The notes under the pieces were generated by a model, which was not told the origin of the DNA, ran no database searches, and saw only the letters and a list, made by a program, of their open reading frames with translations. From Planococcus wigleyi (GTDB taxonomy: Bacteria; Bacillota; Bacilli; Bacillales_A; Planococcaceae): a DNA stretch of 64,000 bases. The stretch spans positions 124,001 through 188,000 of the forward strand of contig NZ_JACSPU010000004.1 in the NCBI RefSeq assembly GCF_014836985.1, written 5' to 3'. Shown here in pieces: positions 16,716-26,588 of the stretch. The position numbers and the translations under genes are program-made. The first letter of the stretch is position 1. Every line of letters starts with the position of its first letter.

Positions 16716-17222
16716 TTATTTACTATCACCGATAAACCAAATTTCATTTTCATAATAGCCTTCTTCATCATCGATTATTTCCTTGAAACCGGAAATGGAT
16801 AAGTCTTCAGGAACGTCCAAATTCCATTCTGCCCGAACATTTCGAGTCTCCGGAAGCGGAATCCATTTCTGGTCCTCATCCTCACGGATAAAGAAATCTT
16901 GGAAATGTTCGTTCCCTTTGAAAACAATGATTTGTGAATTCCACAAACTCGGAAAATCAATTGAAGCTACAACACGGTATTCCACTTGGTCATAAGGCTT
17001 TAGATCTTTAAGGTATGCCACCCGTTCTATAAGTGTTTGCATACAAAGCTGTTTAACTTTCCGAGGTGTTTGATCGGAGTTGATAAAACCTTGGTGAACC
17101 GGCAAATGCATATGCCAGTATCCATTATAGAAATCCGTTGGAAATACCGCTGTGTTTTCTTTAATCCGTTTGACCATGTTTTCCGTCTTCTGTTTAATCC
17201 CCCGAACTTTTTTCTCTCTCAT
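16716..17222 (-). CDS. DUF3916 family protein
   Basis: The protein of about 168 residues begins with a basic RGIKQKTENMVKRI segment and contains FPTDFYNGYWHMHLPVHQGF and KVKQLCMQTLIERV, which I associate with DUF3916. It is soluble, without a signal peptide. Function is unknown. The ATG at 17220-17222 has GAGGAG upstream and is preferred to the one five codons earlier. Confidence 0.7.
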   Translation of the reverse strand: MREKKVRGIKQKTENMVKRIKENTAVFPTDFYNGYWHMHLPVHQGFINSDQTPRKVKQLCMQTLIERVAYLKDLKPYDQVEYRVVASIDFPSLWNSQIIVFKGNEHFQDFFIREDEDQKWIPLPETRNVRAEWNLDVPEDLSISGFKEIIDDEEGYYENEIWFIGDSK

Positions 17223-17370
17223 GTCAGTTCTCCTCAATTTACAGTTAGATAAAACTAAAGATAAAACACCATGAAGAGGCTGAACAAAGCAATAGCTCCC
17301 AAGGTTTACAAATCTCTTAAATAGCGCAGCGAGACTTGCTGCTCACCGGTACTCGTGGTTTATGCTCGCT

Positions 17371-17586
17371 TTACTTTGTATATAACCCCCACGCCTCATA
17401 AAATGGAATTCCTTTTTGAATGCCTTCCTGTACAGATACTAATTGTTCTAATGCTCCACTTTCTATCTGCATTTGGTTAAGTGCAGTGAGCAATTGGCTG
17501 CCGACAGCTTGATGCCGACACTCTTTGTCCACGAAAATGACATAAATCGTCCAGTGCTTGGCCAAGCCATTCCGCTTCTTAGCCAA
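17371..17586 (-). pseudogene. C-terminal fragment of a GNAT acetyltransferase
   Basis: Seventy-one codons resemble only the second half of a GNAT enzyme: IYVIFVDKECRHQAVGSQLLTAL is the acetyl-CoA loop region and FYEAWGLYTK the usual end. The N-terminal half is absent, and the frame overlaps the end of the phosphatase gene by eight bases. It is probably a deletion remnant, although a small translated protein cannot be excluded. Confidence 0.5.
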
Positions 17587-18157
17587 TAACTAACCTGAAT
17601 GATTCTGTCTCAGCCAGAAAATCTTGTCTTGTAAGCAATCGCCCTGATATGAGTTGCCGGTAAGAAGTGATGGTCCCATCATGTGTAATAATGTAGATTC
17701 TCTTTCGTTGAAAACTTCGGCAAAAGCCAAAAAAGTCTTCGGCCAAGCAGCTGAATTCATATTCTGTCAGCAGATTGATCCCTGTTTTCCACAACGAAGA
17801 ATCCAAATTTCGAGCAAAATGAAAGGCTGGAAATTCCTCTTGCATAGCTTTTGCATCAAGCAGCTCATCACAGCAAGATGTCACAGCATCGGCGTGGGCA
17901 GGAAATATCCGGGGCGCCGCCAACGGGTGGACAACTTTAATACAATCCACATTTCCGCTCCACACAGAAGCAGTCTGGAGCGTTCTCAGAGTAGGGCTGA
18001 CAACCACAACATCCTCAGCAGTCAAAGGCAGTGCAGACCTTAATTTTTCCGCCTGGTCTATTCCTTTGCTGGTTAGCGAAGGATTTCTCAATCCGAGACT
18101 GTCCGGCAAATTACTCGCATGCTCTCCTTGGCCATGACGAATAAATATCAAATCCAT
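17579..18157 (-). CDS. Histidine phosphatase family protein
   Basis: This 192-residue protein belongs to the phosphoglycerate mutase-like histidine phosphatases. The catalytic RHGQ motif is at residues 7-10, the conserved Arg in SPTLRTLQTA near 55, and the second catalytic His in ITHDGTI near 158. GGGAGG precedes the ATG. The substrate is unknown; short members act on phosphosugars or nucleotides. Confidence 0.85.
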   Translation of the reverse strand: MDLIFIRHGQGEHASNLPDSLGLRNPSLTSKGIDQAEKLRSALPLTAEDVVVVSPTLRTLQTASVWSGNVDCIKVVHPLAAPRIFPAHADAVTSCCDELLDAKAMQEEFPAFHFARNLDSSLWKTGINLLTEYEFSCLAEDFFGFCRSFQRKRIYIITHDGTITSYRQLISGRLLTRQDFLAETESFRLVIG

Positions 18158-18450
18158 ATTTTTTGCCTCCCTGCAATGTTCCCGACCCCATTGTTTACCT
18201 TTCTTCCTGTCCCTTTAAAGCTGCCATTTTTTTCTGATCTATTTCCAATCGAAACATCTATCACCTATCCGAAAAAGATGTTGGTTCTCTCCTTCTAATA
18301 TACCAAATAAACCCAGCGGAAACATCAAATGATTGAATATTCTTTTCTTTTTGAAGATTGATTTCTATTGCTAGCAAAAGACTTTAATCTACACAAAAAA
18401 GCCTCTCCTGAACACCGATTTACACGGCCGTTCAAAAGAGGCTTTTTCGA
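18158..18450. other. Intergenic region with terminator
   Basis: This region between two minus-strand genes holds the upstream region of the phosphatase gene and a hairpin terminator at 18395-18447. No further gene was found. Confidence 0.5.
18395..18447 (-). terminator. Terminator after the YhgE/Pip gene
   Basis: AAAAAAGCCTCT at 18395-18406 pairs with AGAGGCTTTTT at 18437-18447, with an inner GAAC/GTTC pairing. On the minus strand it follows the YhgE gene and ends in a T-run. Confidence 0.85.
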
Positions 18451-21291
18451 TTAATTTTCTTCTGCCAACCTAAATGCTTTGCGGCTTCTGATGCTTAGAA
18501 CAAGCCATAGCAGCACGTTGAAGACCAGAATAAACCCACCGAGCACCCATATGCTCATCATAAACGTTTCATTTCCATAAGCGGAAGACATAGCTTCCCG
18601 GAAACCAAGAAGCGCATAGCTCATTGGAACAAAGTCATGGACTTTCTGGAAAAATCCATTGGTCAGTTCTACCGGGAACATGCCACCGCTCGCACCCAAT
18701 TGAACGACGAGCAAGATCATGGCCATAAAGCGGCCTGGATTACCGAATGTGATTGCCAAGAACATGATCAGGAACATATAAGTAAGTGAGGTGATCACAG
18801 AAACTGCGATGAACTCTCCGATATGTTCCACTTGAAGGTGAAAACCGAACAACATGATGGCATCGACAATCAATGCAGCAGCGGTCGCCTGGACAAAGCC
18901 AATCGAAAACTTGCTGAGCCACCAAGCGGTACCGGAAGTCGGACGCCCTGCCGGCGCATTGATTGGAAACACCAGATTGAACGATAAAGCGCCAACAAAG
19001 AGGCCAAGCGATAAAATATACGGAGCCAATGCATGGCCGTAGTTCGGCACTTCGCTGCGTTGGCTTTCTGTAGCTGTTGCCGGGGCAGCCAGCATTTTGA
19101 AATTGGCATCATTCAGCTGAGTACCATTTACTTCTTCTGCTCCCTCGCCCAAACTTGCAGCGAGTTCAGATGACCCCTCTGATAGCTTGCCAAGACCTGC
19201 TCCCAGTTCACCTGATCCTTCTTTTAGTTGCCCTGCCCCGTTGCGCAATTCAACTGCACCGCCGGCAAGTTCGCCCGCTCCGCCGGAAAGTGCTGGAATG
19301 CCTTCATTTAGACGATTGGCACCATCCGCCAAATCGCTGGAACCGGAATTCAGGTTTTCGGAATTTGCAGCAAGCTGATTGGTACCTTGTTGAAGTTGCC
19401 CCGCACCTTCCGCTGCTTGGGCCACCCCTTCTGCATAAGCAGCAGTTCCATTTTTAAGCTCCTGCGAGCCTTGCTGTAAGGCACTTGCCCCTTCGACCAA
19501 TCCAGCTGAACCATCAGCAAGAGACGATACGCCTTTAGTCAACGAAGAACTGCCTTGTGCCAAACGATCAACTGCATCTGCCAGTTGCGGCAGTTTTTCT
19601 GTTGCTTTCTCTGTACCGGCCAATAATTCCCCACTGCCTTGCTTGGCTTCGTCTGCACCTGCAGCAAGAGCGGCTGCGCCAGGAATCAACTTGCCAGTAA
19701 GCGCATCCTGGAGAGATGCATAACCACCGAGTGCCTGTACCGCTTGTGGATTGATACGCTCTACCGCATTATTCAATTCGGCGATTTGTCCCGGCAATGA
19801 ACCGAGTGATTGAAAAGCCGGAATCAAGTGATCGTTTAAATCGGACGACACCGCTCCAAGGCTATTCTTAAGTGTTTCAAGAGTAGCTTGCTGCACTGCT
19901 GACTTTTCTTCCATACTGCCACTGACAGCAGCTGACAGCTCTGCCTGCTGCTCTTCGGTCAAACTGACAAAAGTGGGAGACGCCTGTAAAGCTTCCACTG
20001 CTGAGGCGGAAGAAACTGGCTGCAGTTCCTCTAAACTTTGTTGAGCTGCAGCTAAATTCGTTTGCAGTCCGGATGCATCCTGAGCGCTTCCTGCAGAAAC
20101 TGCACTGTTCAATTGGCCAAGGCTTTCTTGAATGGCGGTGAGCCCTTGCTGCAAGCTGGCGATTTGATCAGCCGCTGGCAGTTCATCATTCAATTCGTTT
20201 AACCCATTCTTCAATGCCGAACCTCCTGCAGCTAATTCTGCAAGTCCATCATTGAGCGCGGCTTGACCCGAAACCAATTGCTGTATGCCTGAAGAGCTGT
20301 CTGCCAGTTGACTGGTTTGTGACTGCAATTCGTGCAGGCCATTGTCCAGCTCTTCACTACCGCGCTGAGTTTCCGACAATCCATCATTCAGCTGCTGAGC
20401 TCCAGGAACCAGCGAACCTAGGCCATCTGCCAACTTCACGGACCCTTGAACCAATGCAGAACCATTACTGTTCAACTCGGCTGTGCCTTCAGCCAGTCCA
20501 GCTACTCCGCTTTGAAGTCTTCCAACGCCTTCAGTGTACTCAAAAATTCCTTTGTTCAACTGGTCTGCCCCTTTGCGCAGTGCAGTTGTTCCCGCTGAAA
20601 ATTGACCAACACCAATTTCCAACTGCTCGGCCCCTTCCTTGAACGTCAAACTGCCTTCTGACAATTCCATTAGCCCTGCAGTCAGTTCCTTATTGCCATC
20701 CTGGAGCTCAACAGTTCCTTCATTGAGCTGTTCGGCACCTTCAGCTGCCTGCCCTACTCCTTCACCAAGTGTTTCAATTTGCGCAAATACTGCTTTTACG
20801 TATTCTTTTGTTACATTTTCTGCGATTTCTTCTTTAATGGCCATGGTCGCCTGCTTGCTGACAGCTTCAATGAAAAAGCCTCGGCCAGGATTGGTTTCAT
20901 ACTGCAAATTCATGGCTTTCGGCTGATCATCCATAATGGACGCCGCATTTGTTGAAAAATCCTTCGGAATGGTCAACACCATAAAATATTTTCCGTCATT
21001 CATGCCGCGTTCAGCTTCTTTGGCATCTGTAAAATGCCAGTCCAGTGTTTCATTTTCTTTTAAGTTACCGACCAATTCGTCCCCGACAGCGAAAGTAGTG
21101 CCATCGTAATCTGCAGCTGTGTCTTCATTCACAACAGCCACCGGCAAACGATCAGTTTTACCGTAAGGATCCCAGGACGATCCAAGGAAAAACCCTCCAT
21201 AAATAATTGGGATAAACATCATAACAATCATTGTTCCCAATAACAGCGGTTTGGAAAACAATTTTTTCCATTCCAATCTAAGCATGTTCAC
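18451..21291 (-). CDS. YhgE/Pip family membrane protein
   Basis: This 946-residue protein has one N-terminal membrane helix (residues 15-36), a very long extracytoplasmic region and about five C-terminal helices of the ABC-2 permease type (from YILSLGLFVGALSFNLVFPI onward). The family includes the phage infection protein Pip and YueB, used as receptors by phages. The central region, about residues 180-720, is a long run of short repeats built on L-x2-G-x3-L or L-x2-GS-x2-L units with Asn, Gly and Ser, probably forming a long fibre. Its start overlaps the stop of the Rrf2 regulator gene by four bases, so the two are an operon. A natural role in export or cell-envelope function is inferred. Confidence 0.9.
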   Translation of the reverse strand: MNMLRLEWKKLFSKPLLLGTMIVMMFIPIIYGGFFLGSSWDPYGKTDRLPVAVVNEDTAADYDGTTFAVGDELVGNLKENETLDWHFTDAKEAERGMNDGKYFMVLTIPKDFSTNAASIMDDQPKAMNLQYETNPGRGFFIEAVSKQATMAIKEEIAENVTKEYVKAVFAQIETLGEGVGQAAEGAEQLNEGTVELQDGNKELTAGLMELSEGSLTFKEGAEQLEIGVGQFSAGTTALRKGADQLNKGIFEYTEGVGRLQSGVAGLAEGTAELNSNGSALVQGSVKLADGLGSLVPGAQQLNDGLSETQRGSEELDNGLHELQSQTSQLADSSSGIQQLVSGQAALNDGLAELAAGGSALKNGLNELNDELPAADQIASLQQGLTAIQESLGQLNSAVSAGSAQDASGLQTNLAAAQQSLEELQPVSSASAVEALQASPTFVSLTEEQQAELSAAVSGSMEEKSAVQQATLETLKNSLGAVSSDLNDHLIPAFQSLGSLPGQIAELNNAVERINPQAVQALGGYASLQDALTGKLIPGAAALAAGADEAKQGSGELLAGTEKATEKLPQLADAVDRLAQGSSSLTKGVSSLADGSAGLVEGASALQQGSQELKNGTAAYAEGVAQAAEGAGQLQQGTNQLAANSENLNSGSSDLADGANRLNEGIPALSGGAGELAGGAVELRNGAGQLKEGSGELGAGLGKLSEGSSELAASLGEGAEEVNGTQLNDANFKMLAAPATATESQRSEVPNYGHALAPYILSLGLFVGALSFNLVFPINAPAGRPTSGTAWWLSKFSIGFVQATAAALIVDAIMLFGFHLQVEHIGEFIAVSVITSLTYMFLIMFLAITFGNPGRFMAMILLVVQLGASGGMFPVELTNGFFQKVHDFVPMSYALLGFREAMSSAYGNETFMMSIWVLGGFILVFNVLLWLVLSIRSRKAFRLAEEN

Positions 21292-21794
21292 TTGTCATCA
21301 TCCTGTTCTTTACCGATTACGTCACTTAAAGTTTCACGGTTCCAGTTTAAAGTCGGCAAGTTTGCCGTTCCAAGTCCTTCTTTCAGCAAATCCGCTGCAG
21401 TCAAATTAGAAAAGTACTCAATGAGCAAACGATCTCCTTGCGCAAACACATTACGCAGAAGTTCCTGTCCTTTTTTCGCATATTTTCCGTCATGAAATGC
21501 CAAGCCGATCAACCCAGTATCCGGATACATTTGAATCGGCCCTTCCATCGCTTCGATGACATCCAGCAAGGTAATATCAGTTGCAGGCTTCGCAAGTGAA
21601 ACGCCCCCATTATTTCCAGAGACCGAAACCGCAATTCCCTGGACAACCAATTTTCGAATGATTTTTTTCATATACGAAGGCGACACGCCCAGTCTTTTGC
21701 TGATTTCATCAGAAGCGAGCGGTGCGCTGCTTTCCTGTGTGGCCAGCAAGACAATAATACAAAATGCTTGCTCTACCCCTTTTGTCAATTGCAT
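21288..21794 (-). CDS. Rrf2 family transcriptional regulator
   Basis: The protein of about 168 residues has a winged helix typical of Rrf2 (EQAFCIIVLLATQ, then ISKRLGVSPSYMKKIIRKLVVQGIAVSVSGNNGGVSLAK). The Cys residues that bind an iron-sulfur cluster in IscR and NsrR are absent in the usual place, so it is more like a small-molecule or redox sensor of the YwnA/SaiR type. The ATG at 21792-21794 has AGAGGTG six bases upstream. It probably represses its own operon with the YhgE gene through the repeats at 21822-21855. Confidence 0.9.
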   Translation of the reverse strand: MQLTKGVEQAFCIIVLLATQESSAPLASDEISKRLGVSPSYMKKIIRKLVVQGIAVSVSGNNGGVSLAKPATDITLLDVIEAMEGPIQMYPDTGLIGLAFHDGKYAKKGQELLRNVFAQGDRLLIEYFSNLTAADLLKEGLGTANLPTLNWNRETLSDVIGKEQDDDK

Positions 21795-21821
21795 ATCTAG
21801 CACCTCTTTTTCATCTACTTC

Positions 21822-21855
21822 AGATATCCATTATGGACATCTGATATCTATTTAG
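21822..21855 (-). promoter_or_regulatory. Candidate Rrf2 operator (tandem repeat)
   Basis: Just upstream of the Rrf2 gene, GATATCCATTATGGA at 21823 and GATATCTATTTAGGA at 21843 form a direct repeat exactly 20 bases apart, about two DNA turns. The first copy contains an imperfect dyad, ATATCCAT-T-ATGGACAT. An autoregulatory operator is inferred from position and symmetry. Confidence 0.6.
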
Positions 21856-21879
21856 GAATTCTACACCTTTTTCAAAAAA

Positions 21880-22830
21880 ATGCAAGAGCCATATCTAACT
21901 CGGACTAACGAATCTGAATCAGTTGGAATTTTATGCTATAATTTAAATAAAGATACATTTAATTGCATAAAAAACGAGTGGACATTGCCGAACGATTTAG
22001 GAAGCGGATGGGTATCGCCGGCTTTTAGCCAAGTGGTAGCACAATCGATGAGTTCTGACTTGCAGGATAAGGGAAACACCTGGATTAATACGGGGACGAG
22101 TTTCGGTATTTTATTGACCGGTCCTGTAGCTTTGGCATTTGGGGAACAGTGGAGATGGAGTTATGTCTTATTCGCAATCATTGCTTTAATAATTTGTTGG
22201 TGGAACAGTTATTCAATCAAAGAAGAAAATCAGAGAGTTCGAATGTTCAAGCAAATTAAATTCAAATTTAAGCCATTGGTTAAGGCGCGCTTTCTGATAC
22301 TGGCTTCCTTCGGGGTCGGTTTCAGCTCAGCAATTTATTGGACCTTCTCAAGAAGTTATATTACCGCTATTCACGACTTATCAGTAAGTGAAAGTGTAGG
22401 ATTTTGGACCATTATGGGAGGTGCGGGCATTATTGAAGGCATAGCCGGAACCATCATCCACTCAATTGGACTGCACCGCTCCTACCAATTAGGTGTGCTG
22501 GTGGTATCAGCCGCTATTTTCGGTTTAACTCTATCACATTCTGCAGCTATCTATGTATCGGCTCTGCTTTTTGGCGTATCGTTTATTTTTATGACTGGCC
22601 TCTTTATCGTCTGGGGTACCCGACAATTTCCTGATTCGCCTTCGACCGGCGTCAGTATTTCATTTTTCTCATTGGGAATTGGCCAGTCCGATGGTTCTAT
22701 AGCTGCAGGCATGTTGGTCGAAGGCATTTCCTATCCTTTTGCGTTTATCCTGTTTTCAATCATCGGTCTTCTTTTTCTTTTTTGTAGAACCACCATTCTT
22801 CCTTTATCTTCTGATATAAAAAAGCAATGA
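21880..22830 (+). pseudogene. N-terminally truncated MFS transporter
   Basis: From about 22000 the frame reads GSGWVSPAFSQVVAQ, NTWINTGTSFGILLTGPVAL and later helices that match the middle and C-terminal parts of a YbfB/YjiJ-like MFS permease. The first three or so helices are missing and replaced by about 40 unrelated residues, and the formal ATG at 21880 has no ribosome site. The start region lies against the promoter of the divergent Rrf2 gene, so a deletion has probably removed the 5' end. Confidence 0.65.
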
Positions 22831-22988
22831 AAAGTCCGATGCGAAAGCATCATGAACAGTCGCCATTGCCGGTTTTAGCCTTTTTATATTTAAAAACGCT
22901 TACATTTAGCGATCTATGTTTCGCCTTATTTTTAAGTGGTAGATAAAGAAAGAAACTATCCATTATCAACCACTAAGGAGAGAGTTAG

Positions 22989-23882
22989 ATGACAAACTTG
23001 CCGAACCCTAGAACACAATACACAACAGATGATTTCCCAAAACAATTTCAAGAGCCGCCAGGCCTTCAAAATCAAATGGATCCCCTGCCCGATTGCGGTG
23101 AAACAAGTTATGTCGGTTCCGGCAAACTAGCTGGGCGGAAAGCGCTTGTAACCGGTGGCGATTCTGGTATCGGCCGCGCAGCTGCAATCGCTTATGCCCG
23201 TGAAGGAGCGGACGTTGCGATCAACTACTTGCCGGTGGAACAGCCTGATGCAGAAGAAGTCAAAAAGCTGATTGAAGCCGAAGGTCGTAAAGCCGTCTTG
23301 ATTCCAGGAGATCTGAGCAATGAGGCTTTCTGCCAGAAACTGGTCGAACAGGCAAACGCCGAACTTGGCGGATTGGACATCCTGGCACTGGTTGCCGGAA
23401 AGCAGCAAGCAGTCGAGGATATTTTGGATTTGCCTACTGAACAACTTGAGAAAACATTCCAGATCAACGTCTATTCCATGTTCTGGACTGTAAAAGCAGC
23501 GCTTCCGCACCTTCCTGCAGGAGCTTCCATCATCACAACCAGCTCAGTGGAAGGATTCGATCCGAGCCCGATGCTGGTCGATTATGCAGCGACGAAATTC
23601 GCAATTATCGGTTTCACAAAATCCTTATCGAAACAATTGGCGGAAAAAGGCATTCGCGTCAATTCCATTGCTCCGGGACCAATTTGGACTGCTCTTCAAA
23701 TTTCCGGCGGCCAACCGCAGGAAAACATTCCGGAATTCGGAAAAGGTACACCTGAAACTCCTGTTGGACGTGCAGGACAACCTGTGGAATTATCATCCGT
23801 TTATGTATTCCTGGCTTCTCCCGAATCCAGCTATGTAACGGGTCAGATCTACAGCATCACGGGCGGCATACCGACTGCCTAA
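22989..23882 (+). CDS. SDR family oxidoreductase (YhdF/YdaD-like general stress type)
   Basis: This 297-residue short-chain dehydrogenase has the longer N-terminus of the B. subtilis YdaD/YhdF/YhxC group. The NAD(P) site is [16 protein letters not shown], the NAG-like motif is ALVAGKQQ, the catalytic residues are the Ser in TSSVEG and YAATK, and the family end [12 protein letters not shown] is present. AAGGAG precedes the ATG. Substrate unknown. Relatives are induced by general stress, but I see no clear sigma-B promoter here. Confidence 0.9.
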   Translation: MTNLPNPRTQYTTDDFPKQFQEPPGLQNQMDPLPDCGETSYVGSGKLAGRKALVTGGDSGIGRAAAIAYAREGADVAINYLPVEQPDAEEVKKLIEAEGRKAVLIPGDLSNEAFCQKLVEQANAELGGLDILALVAGKQQAVEDILDLPTEQLEKTFQINVYSMFWTVKAALPHLPAGASIITTSSVEGFDPSPMLVDYAATKFAIIGFTKSLSKQLAEKGIRVNSIAPGPIWTALQISGGQPQENIPEFGKGTPETPVGRAGQPVELSSVYVFLASPESSYVTGQIYSITGGIPTA

Positions 23883-23900
23883 TCCCTCAAAAAATACTAA

Positions 23901-23940
23901 AAGCTTACAGCCCCTGTTTTTCTTGGGCTGTAAGTTTTTT
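23901..23940 (+). terminator. Rho-independent terminator after the SDR gene
   Basis: CTTACAGCCC at 23904-23913 pairs with GGGCTGTAAG at 23925-23934, followed by eight T. Confidence 0.9.
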
Positions 23941-24094
23941 TTAGTGTATAGCTAAAATCTTCAGCACCATTTAAAAATCATGTTTCTAACTCTTTAATTC
24001 ATTTAAATTAATTGAATTTTCAGTTTTAAAAGGTTTTATTAAAGAAGTGAAGAATTAACTATAGGAGCGAGTGAAAAAACGAGGAGGCGTAAGT

Positions 24095-24547
24095 ATGACA
24101 CTGGAATACAACAATGTTTTGGCAGCTGTGGACGGTTCACATGAAGCGGAACTGGCATTTAAAAAATCGATTGAGTTGGCTAAACGGCATAATGCCGTTC
24201 TCCATCTGCTTCACGTTGTAGATACCCGAGCCTACACTACGATGACGAAACACGTTCCGGATATTGATGATGAAATCTTCGAGGATGGAAAAGAACTTCT
24301 TAGTAAATACAAAAAAGAAGCTGAAGCAGCTGGCATTCCGGAAGTGAATGTCTATATCACGCCGGGTTCTCCTAAAAAAGTCATTTCGCGTGATTATGCG
24401 AACCGTTTAGATGCAGATTTAATTGTATGCGGCGCCCAAGGCTTGAATGCATTTGAACATTATCTGATGGGAAGCGTATCGCAACATATTGTCAGCAGCA
24501 GCCCTTGCGATGTTTTAGTGGTTCGGGGCAATAAAAGAAGTAAATGA
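24095..24547 (+). CDS. Universal stress protein (UspA family)
   Basis: This 150-residue protein is a paralogue of the one at 12184, with VLAAVDGSHEAELAFKKSI at the start and GAQGLNAFEHYLMGSVSQHIVSSSPCDVLVV at the end, so the ATP-binding G-2x-G-9x-G-S pattern is retained. The ATG at 24095 has GAGGAGG upstream; a GTG at 24071 would include the ribosome site itself. Confidence 0.95.
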   Translation: MTLEYNNVLAAVDGSHEAELAFKKSIELAKRHNAVLHLLHVVDTRAYTTMTKHVPDIDDEIFEDGKELLSKYKKEAEAAGIPEVNVYITPGSPKKVISRDYANRLDADLIVCGAQGLNAFEHYLMGSVSQHIVSSSPCDVLVVRGNKRSK

Positions 24548-24609
24548 GAAGAAAATCGGAAATGAAGAAATGATATGAGCCTGTATTCTTTATCATAATA
24601 CTTTTCTAT

Positions 24610-24646
24610 GCCCGGCTAACTTATCGTTTAAGTTAACCGGGCTTTT
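24610..24646 (+). terminator. Rho-independent terminator after the second usp gene
   Basis: GCCCGGCTAACTT at 24610-24622 pairs with AAGTTAACCGGGC at 24630-24642 with one mismatch, followed by TTTT. Confidence 0.8.
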
Positions 24647-24872
24647 AGATCTGTGTATTTTCTTAACCGCAGATGCCTGAACGAATAGACCTGCTTTTAA
24701 GAATGCCAGAGATCGGCAATTTGTTGTGCCTGTTGTTGTGTCATGACTTGAAATGAATATTTCACAGATTCTCATCTTCTTTCGTCTAATTTGAAGTCCA
24801 ATAGAATTCCCGATTCGGCATTTACTAGCCAAACACCAGACAAAGCCACATTTCTATTCCAATTCTTAATAA

Positions 24873-25313
24873 TCAAAGGTGCGTGTCAACAAGAGGATAA
24901 ATAAAGAAAAACACGAAATGTAGGATTACGATGCTCCACCCGATCAGTTTGCTTTGTATGTTTTGTACTGCTAAAAATGCAAGGGATCCCACGACGCCGC
25001 CTATCAAGAAGAACGGCGATGCACCAAAGTCGGTTAACCATTCAAGGCCCAACCCGATCAAGAGGCCGACAATGGCAAAAACAGCGAGCAGGCGCTTGTT
25101 GAAAATGCCTTTGTCTGAGAAGTGGCTAACGACTCCGATTGCAACTACCCCTCCGATATAGCCAAAAAATGTGGCTATATAGAGATATGAATAAAATCCA
25201 TATAATGCGTCGCTTAAGCTGAAGTCCGAACCGAACAAAATCATAAATAAGAACATGACAGCGATAGAAGAAAGCACGGATGCAGAGGATCCTTTCAAGT
25301 AATTGAGTAACAT
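24873..25313 (-). CDS. Four-helix membrane protein, unknown
   Basis: This 146-residue protein has four hydrophobic segments (about residues 12-30, 42-62, 73-92 and 98-140) and little else. AAGGAG lies six bases before the ATG. I do not recognise the family and the neighbours give no hint. Confidence 0.7.
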   Translation of the reverse strand: MLLNYLKGSSASVLSSIAVMFLFMILFGSDFSLSDALYGFYSYLYIATFFGYIGGVVAIGVVSHFSDKGIFNKRLLAVFAIVGLLIGLGLEWLTDFGASPFFLIGGVVGSLAFLAVQNIQSKLIGWSIVILHFVFFFIYPLVDTHL

Positions 25314-25675
25314 CGATTTCTCCTTTTAATTACGGTTTTTATGTTTCAAATAACGAGATATCCTCGTTATGAGAACCGATATCTTTCTGAAATCATCTTC
25401 AAGGAAAATTCCTTTCTTTTTAAAAGAAATTTGAGAAGAACTTGCAATTGTTTCTTATTATATAGTATGCGCCATTGCTTACTGCTTATGTTAAAAATTA
25501 TGCCGGTTTACCATAAAGACGATGTTAAAAATTCCTTCTCGGCAGTTTAGGTAATTCAAAACTTAATTTTTTTAATGCTTAGTTACAACTGGGCTGAAAG
25601 CGAAACTCTCAGAGAGATTCAATTTTAGAATTTGATTTCTTTAATTAGAGTATACTTTCTGTAGGGGGGATAAAT
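25314..25675. other. Intergenic region before LysR
   Basis: This AT-rich divergent region holds the promoters of the membrane protein gene and of the LysR gene. A TATACT at 25650-25655 may be the LysR -10 element, but no good -35 is visible. A 69-codon open frame within it has no ribosome site and is not called. Confidence 0.4.
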
Positions 25676-26572
25676 ATGGATGAAAAAGACTGGCTAATCA
25701 TTACAACGGTATATGAAGAGAAAAATATCACTAAAGCGGCGAATAAACTGTTCACCTCTCAACCCGCCATTACTTATCGATTAAATCAATTGGAAGAAGA
25801 AGTCGGTGTTCGACTCATATGGCGCGACAAAAAGGGCATCAAGTTCACTCCTCAAGGCGAATACATTGTAAAGTACGCAAAAGAAATGCTTGTAAAGCTC
25901 CAACAGACAAAAGATCATTTGCTGAATACTACTGAAGAATCTGCTGGAATGATTCGCTTAGGCGTTTCCAGTAATTATGCCCGCTTCATCCTGCCTGATG
26001 TGTTAAAGGAGTTTTCCGAGAAATACAGCAACATCCAGTTCAAGGTTTTTACCGGCTGGAGCTATGAAGTGCTGAAGGAAATCGAGCAAGACAATATTGC
26101 ACTTGGAATTGTGCGAGGCGATATCTACTGGCAGAACAATAAAGTTTTGTTGAATCGGGAAAGTTTGTGCATCATTTCAAAAGATCCTATTGATTTAACA
26201 GGCCTGCCCCAAGAACCACGCATCGTTTTCAAGACCGATCCCAAACTCCAGCAAATCATGGATAGCTGGTGGTACAGCAATTATTCACAACCTCCGGCTA
26301 TTAATATGGAAATTGATAATATCGAAACGTGCACGAAGCTCGTCTCCAGAGGGTTGGGATACGCCATTGTACCCGAGCTGGCTGTGACGGATATGACGGA
26401 CCTCCACAAGGTAGTTTTGAAAGATGGAAACGAACAGCCACTTAACCGGCCAACTTGGCTGATTTACAAAGAAACGGAAGTTTTATATCCTGCGGTCCAG
26501 AACTTCATCGACTTTTTGACACGTACCTATACTCCTGCTGAAGCGGAATCAGCAGATCGTTCAGTTGAATAA
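25676..26572 (+). CDS. LysR family regulator (paralogue 1 of the tricarboxylate cluster)
   Basis: The first 60 residues are the LysR winged helix (NITKAANKLFTSQPAITYRLNQLEEEVGVRLIWR) and the rest is a periplasmic-binding-like effector domain. It is closely related in its N-terminus to the second LysR at 30513-31376; both begin MDEKDW and share ITYRL or LTYRL in the recognition helix. It converges on the TcuA-like dehydrogenase gene and is probably its regulator. The effector is likely a tricarboxylate, by context only. Confidence 0.9.
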   Translation: MDEKDWLIITTVYEEKNITKAANKLFTSQPAITYRLNQLEEEVGVRLIWRDKKGIKFTPQGEYIVKYAKEMLVKLQQTKDHLLNTTEESAGMIRLGVSSNYARFILPDVLKEFSEKYSNIQFKVFTGWSYEVLKEIEQDNIALGIVRGDIYWQNNKVLLNRESLCIISKDPIDLTGLPQEPRIVFKTDPKLQQIMDSWWYSNYSQPPAINMEIDNIETCTKLVSRGLGYAIVPELAVTDMTDLHKVVLKDGNEQPLNRPTWLIYKETEVLYPAVQNFIDFLTRTYTPAEAESADRSVE

Positions 26573-26588
26573 GATAAATCCTTCTGAA

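Noticed and set aside
22900-22950. Sigma-B promoter before the SDR gene
   Set aside because: GTTTCG and a GGTAGA-like sequence are roughly spaced, but both differ too much from GTTTAA and GGGTAT to be called.
25341-25550. Plus-strand open frame of 69 codons
   Set aside because: No ribosome site, no coherent composition; probably chance in an AT-rich promoter region.
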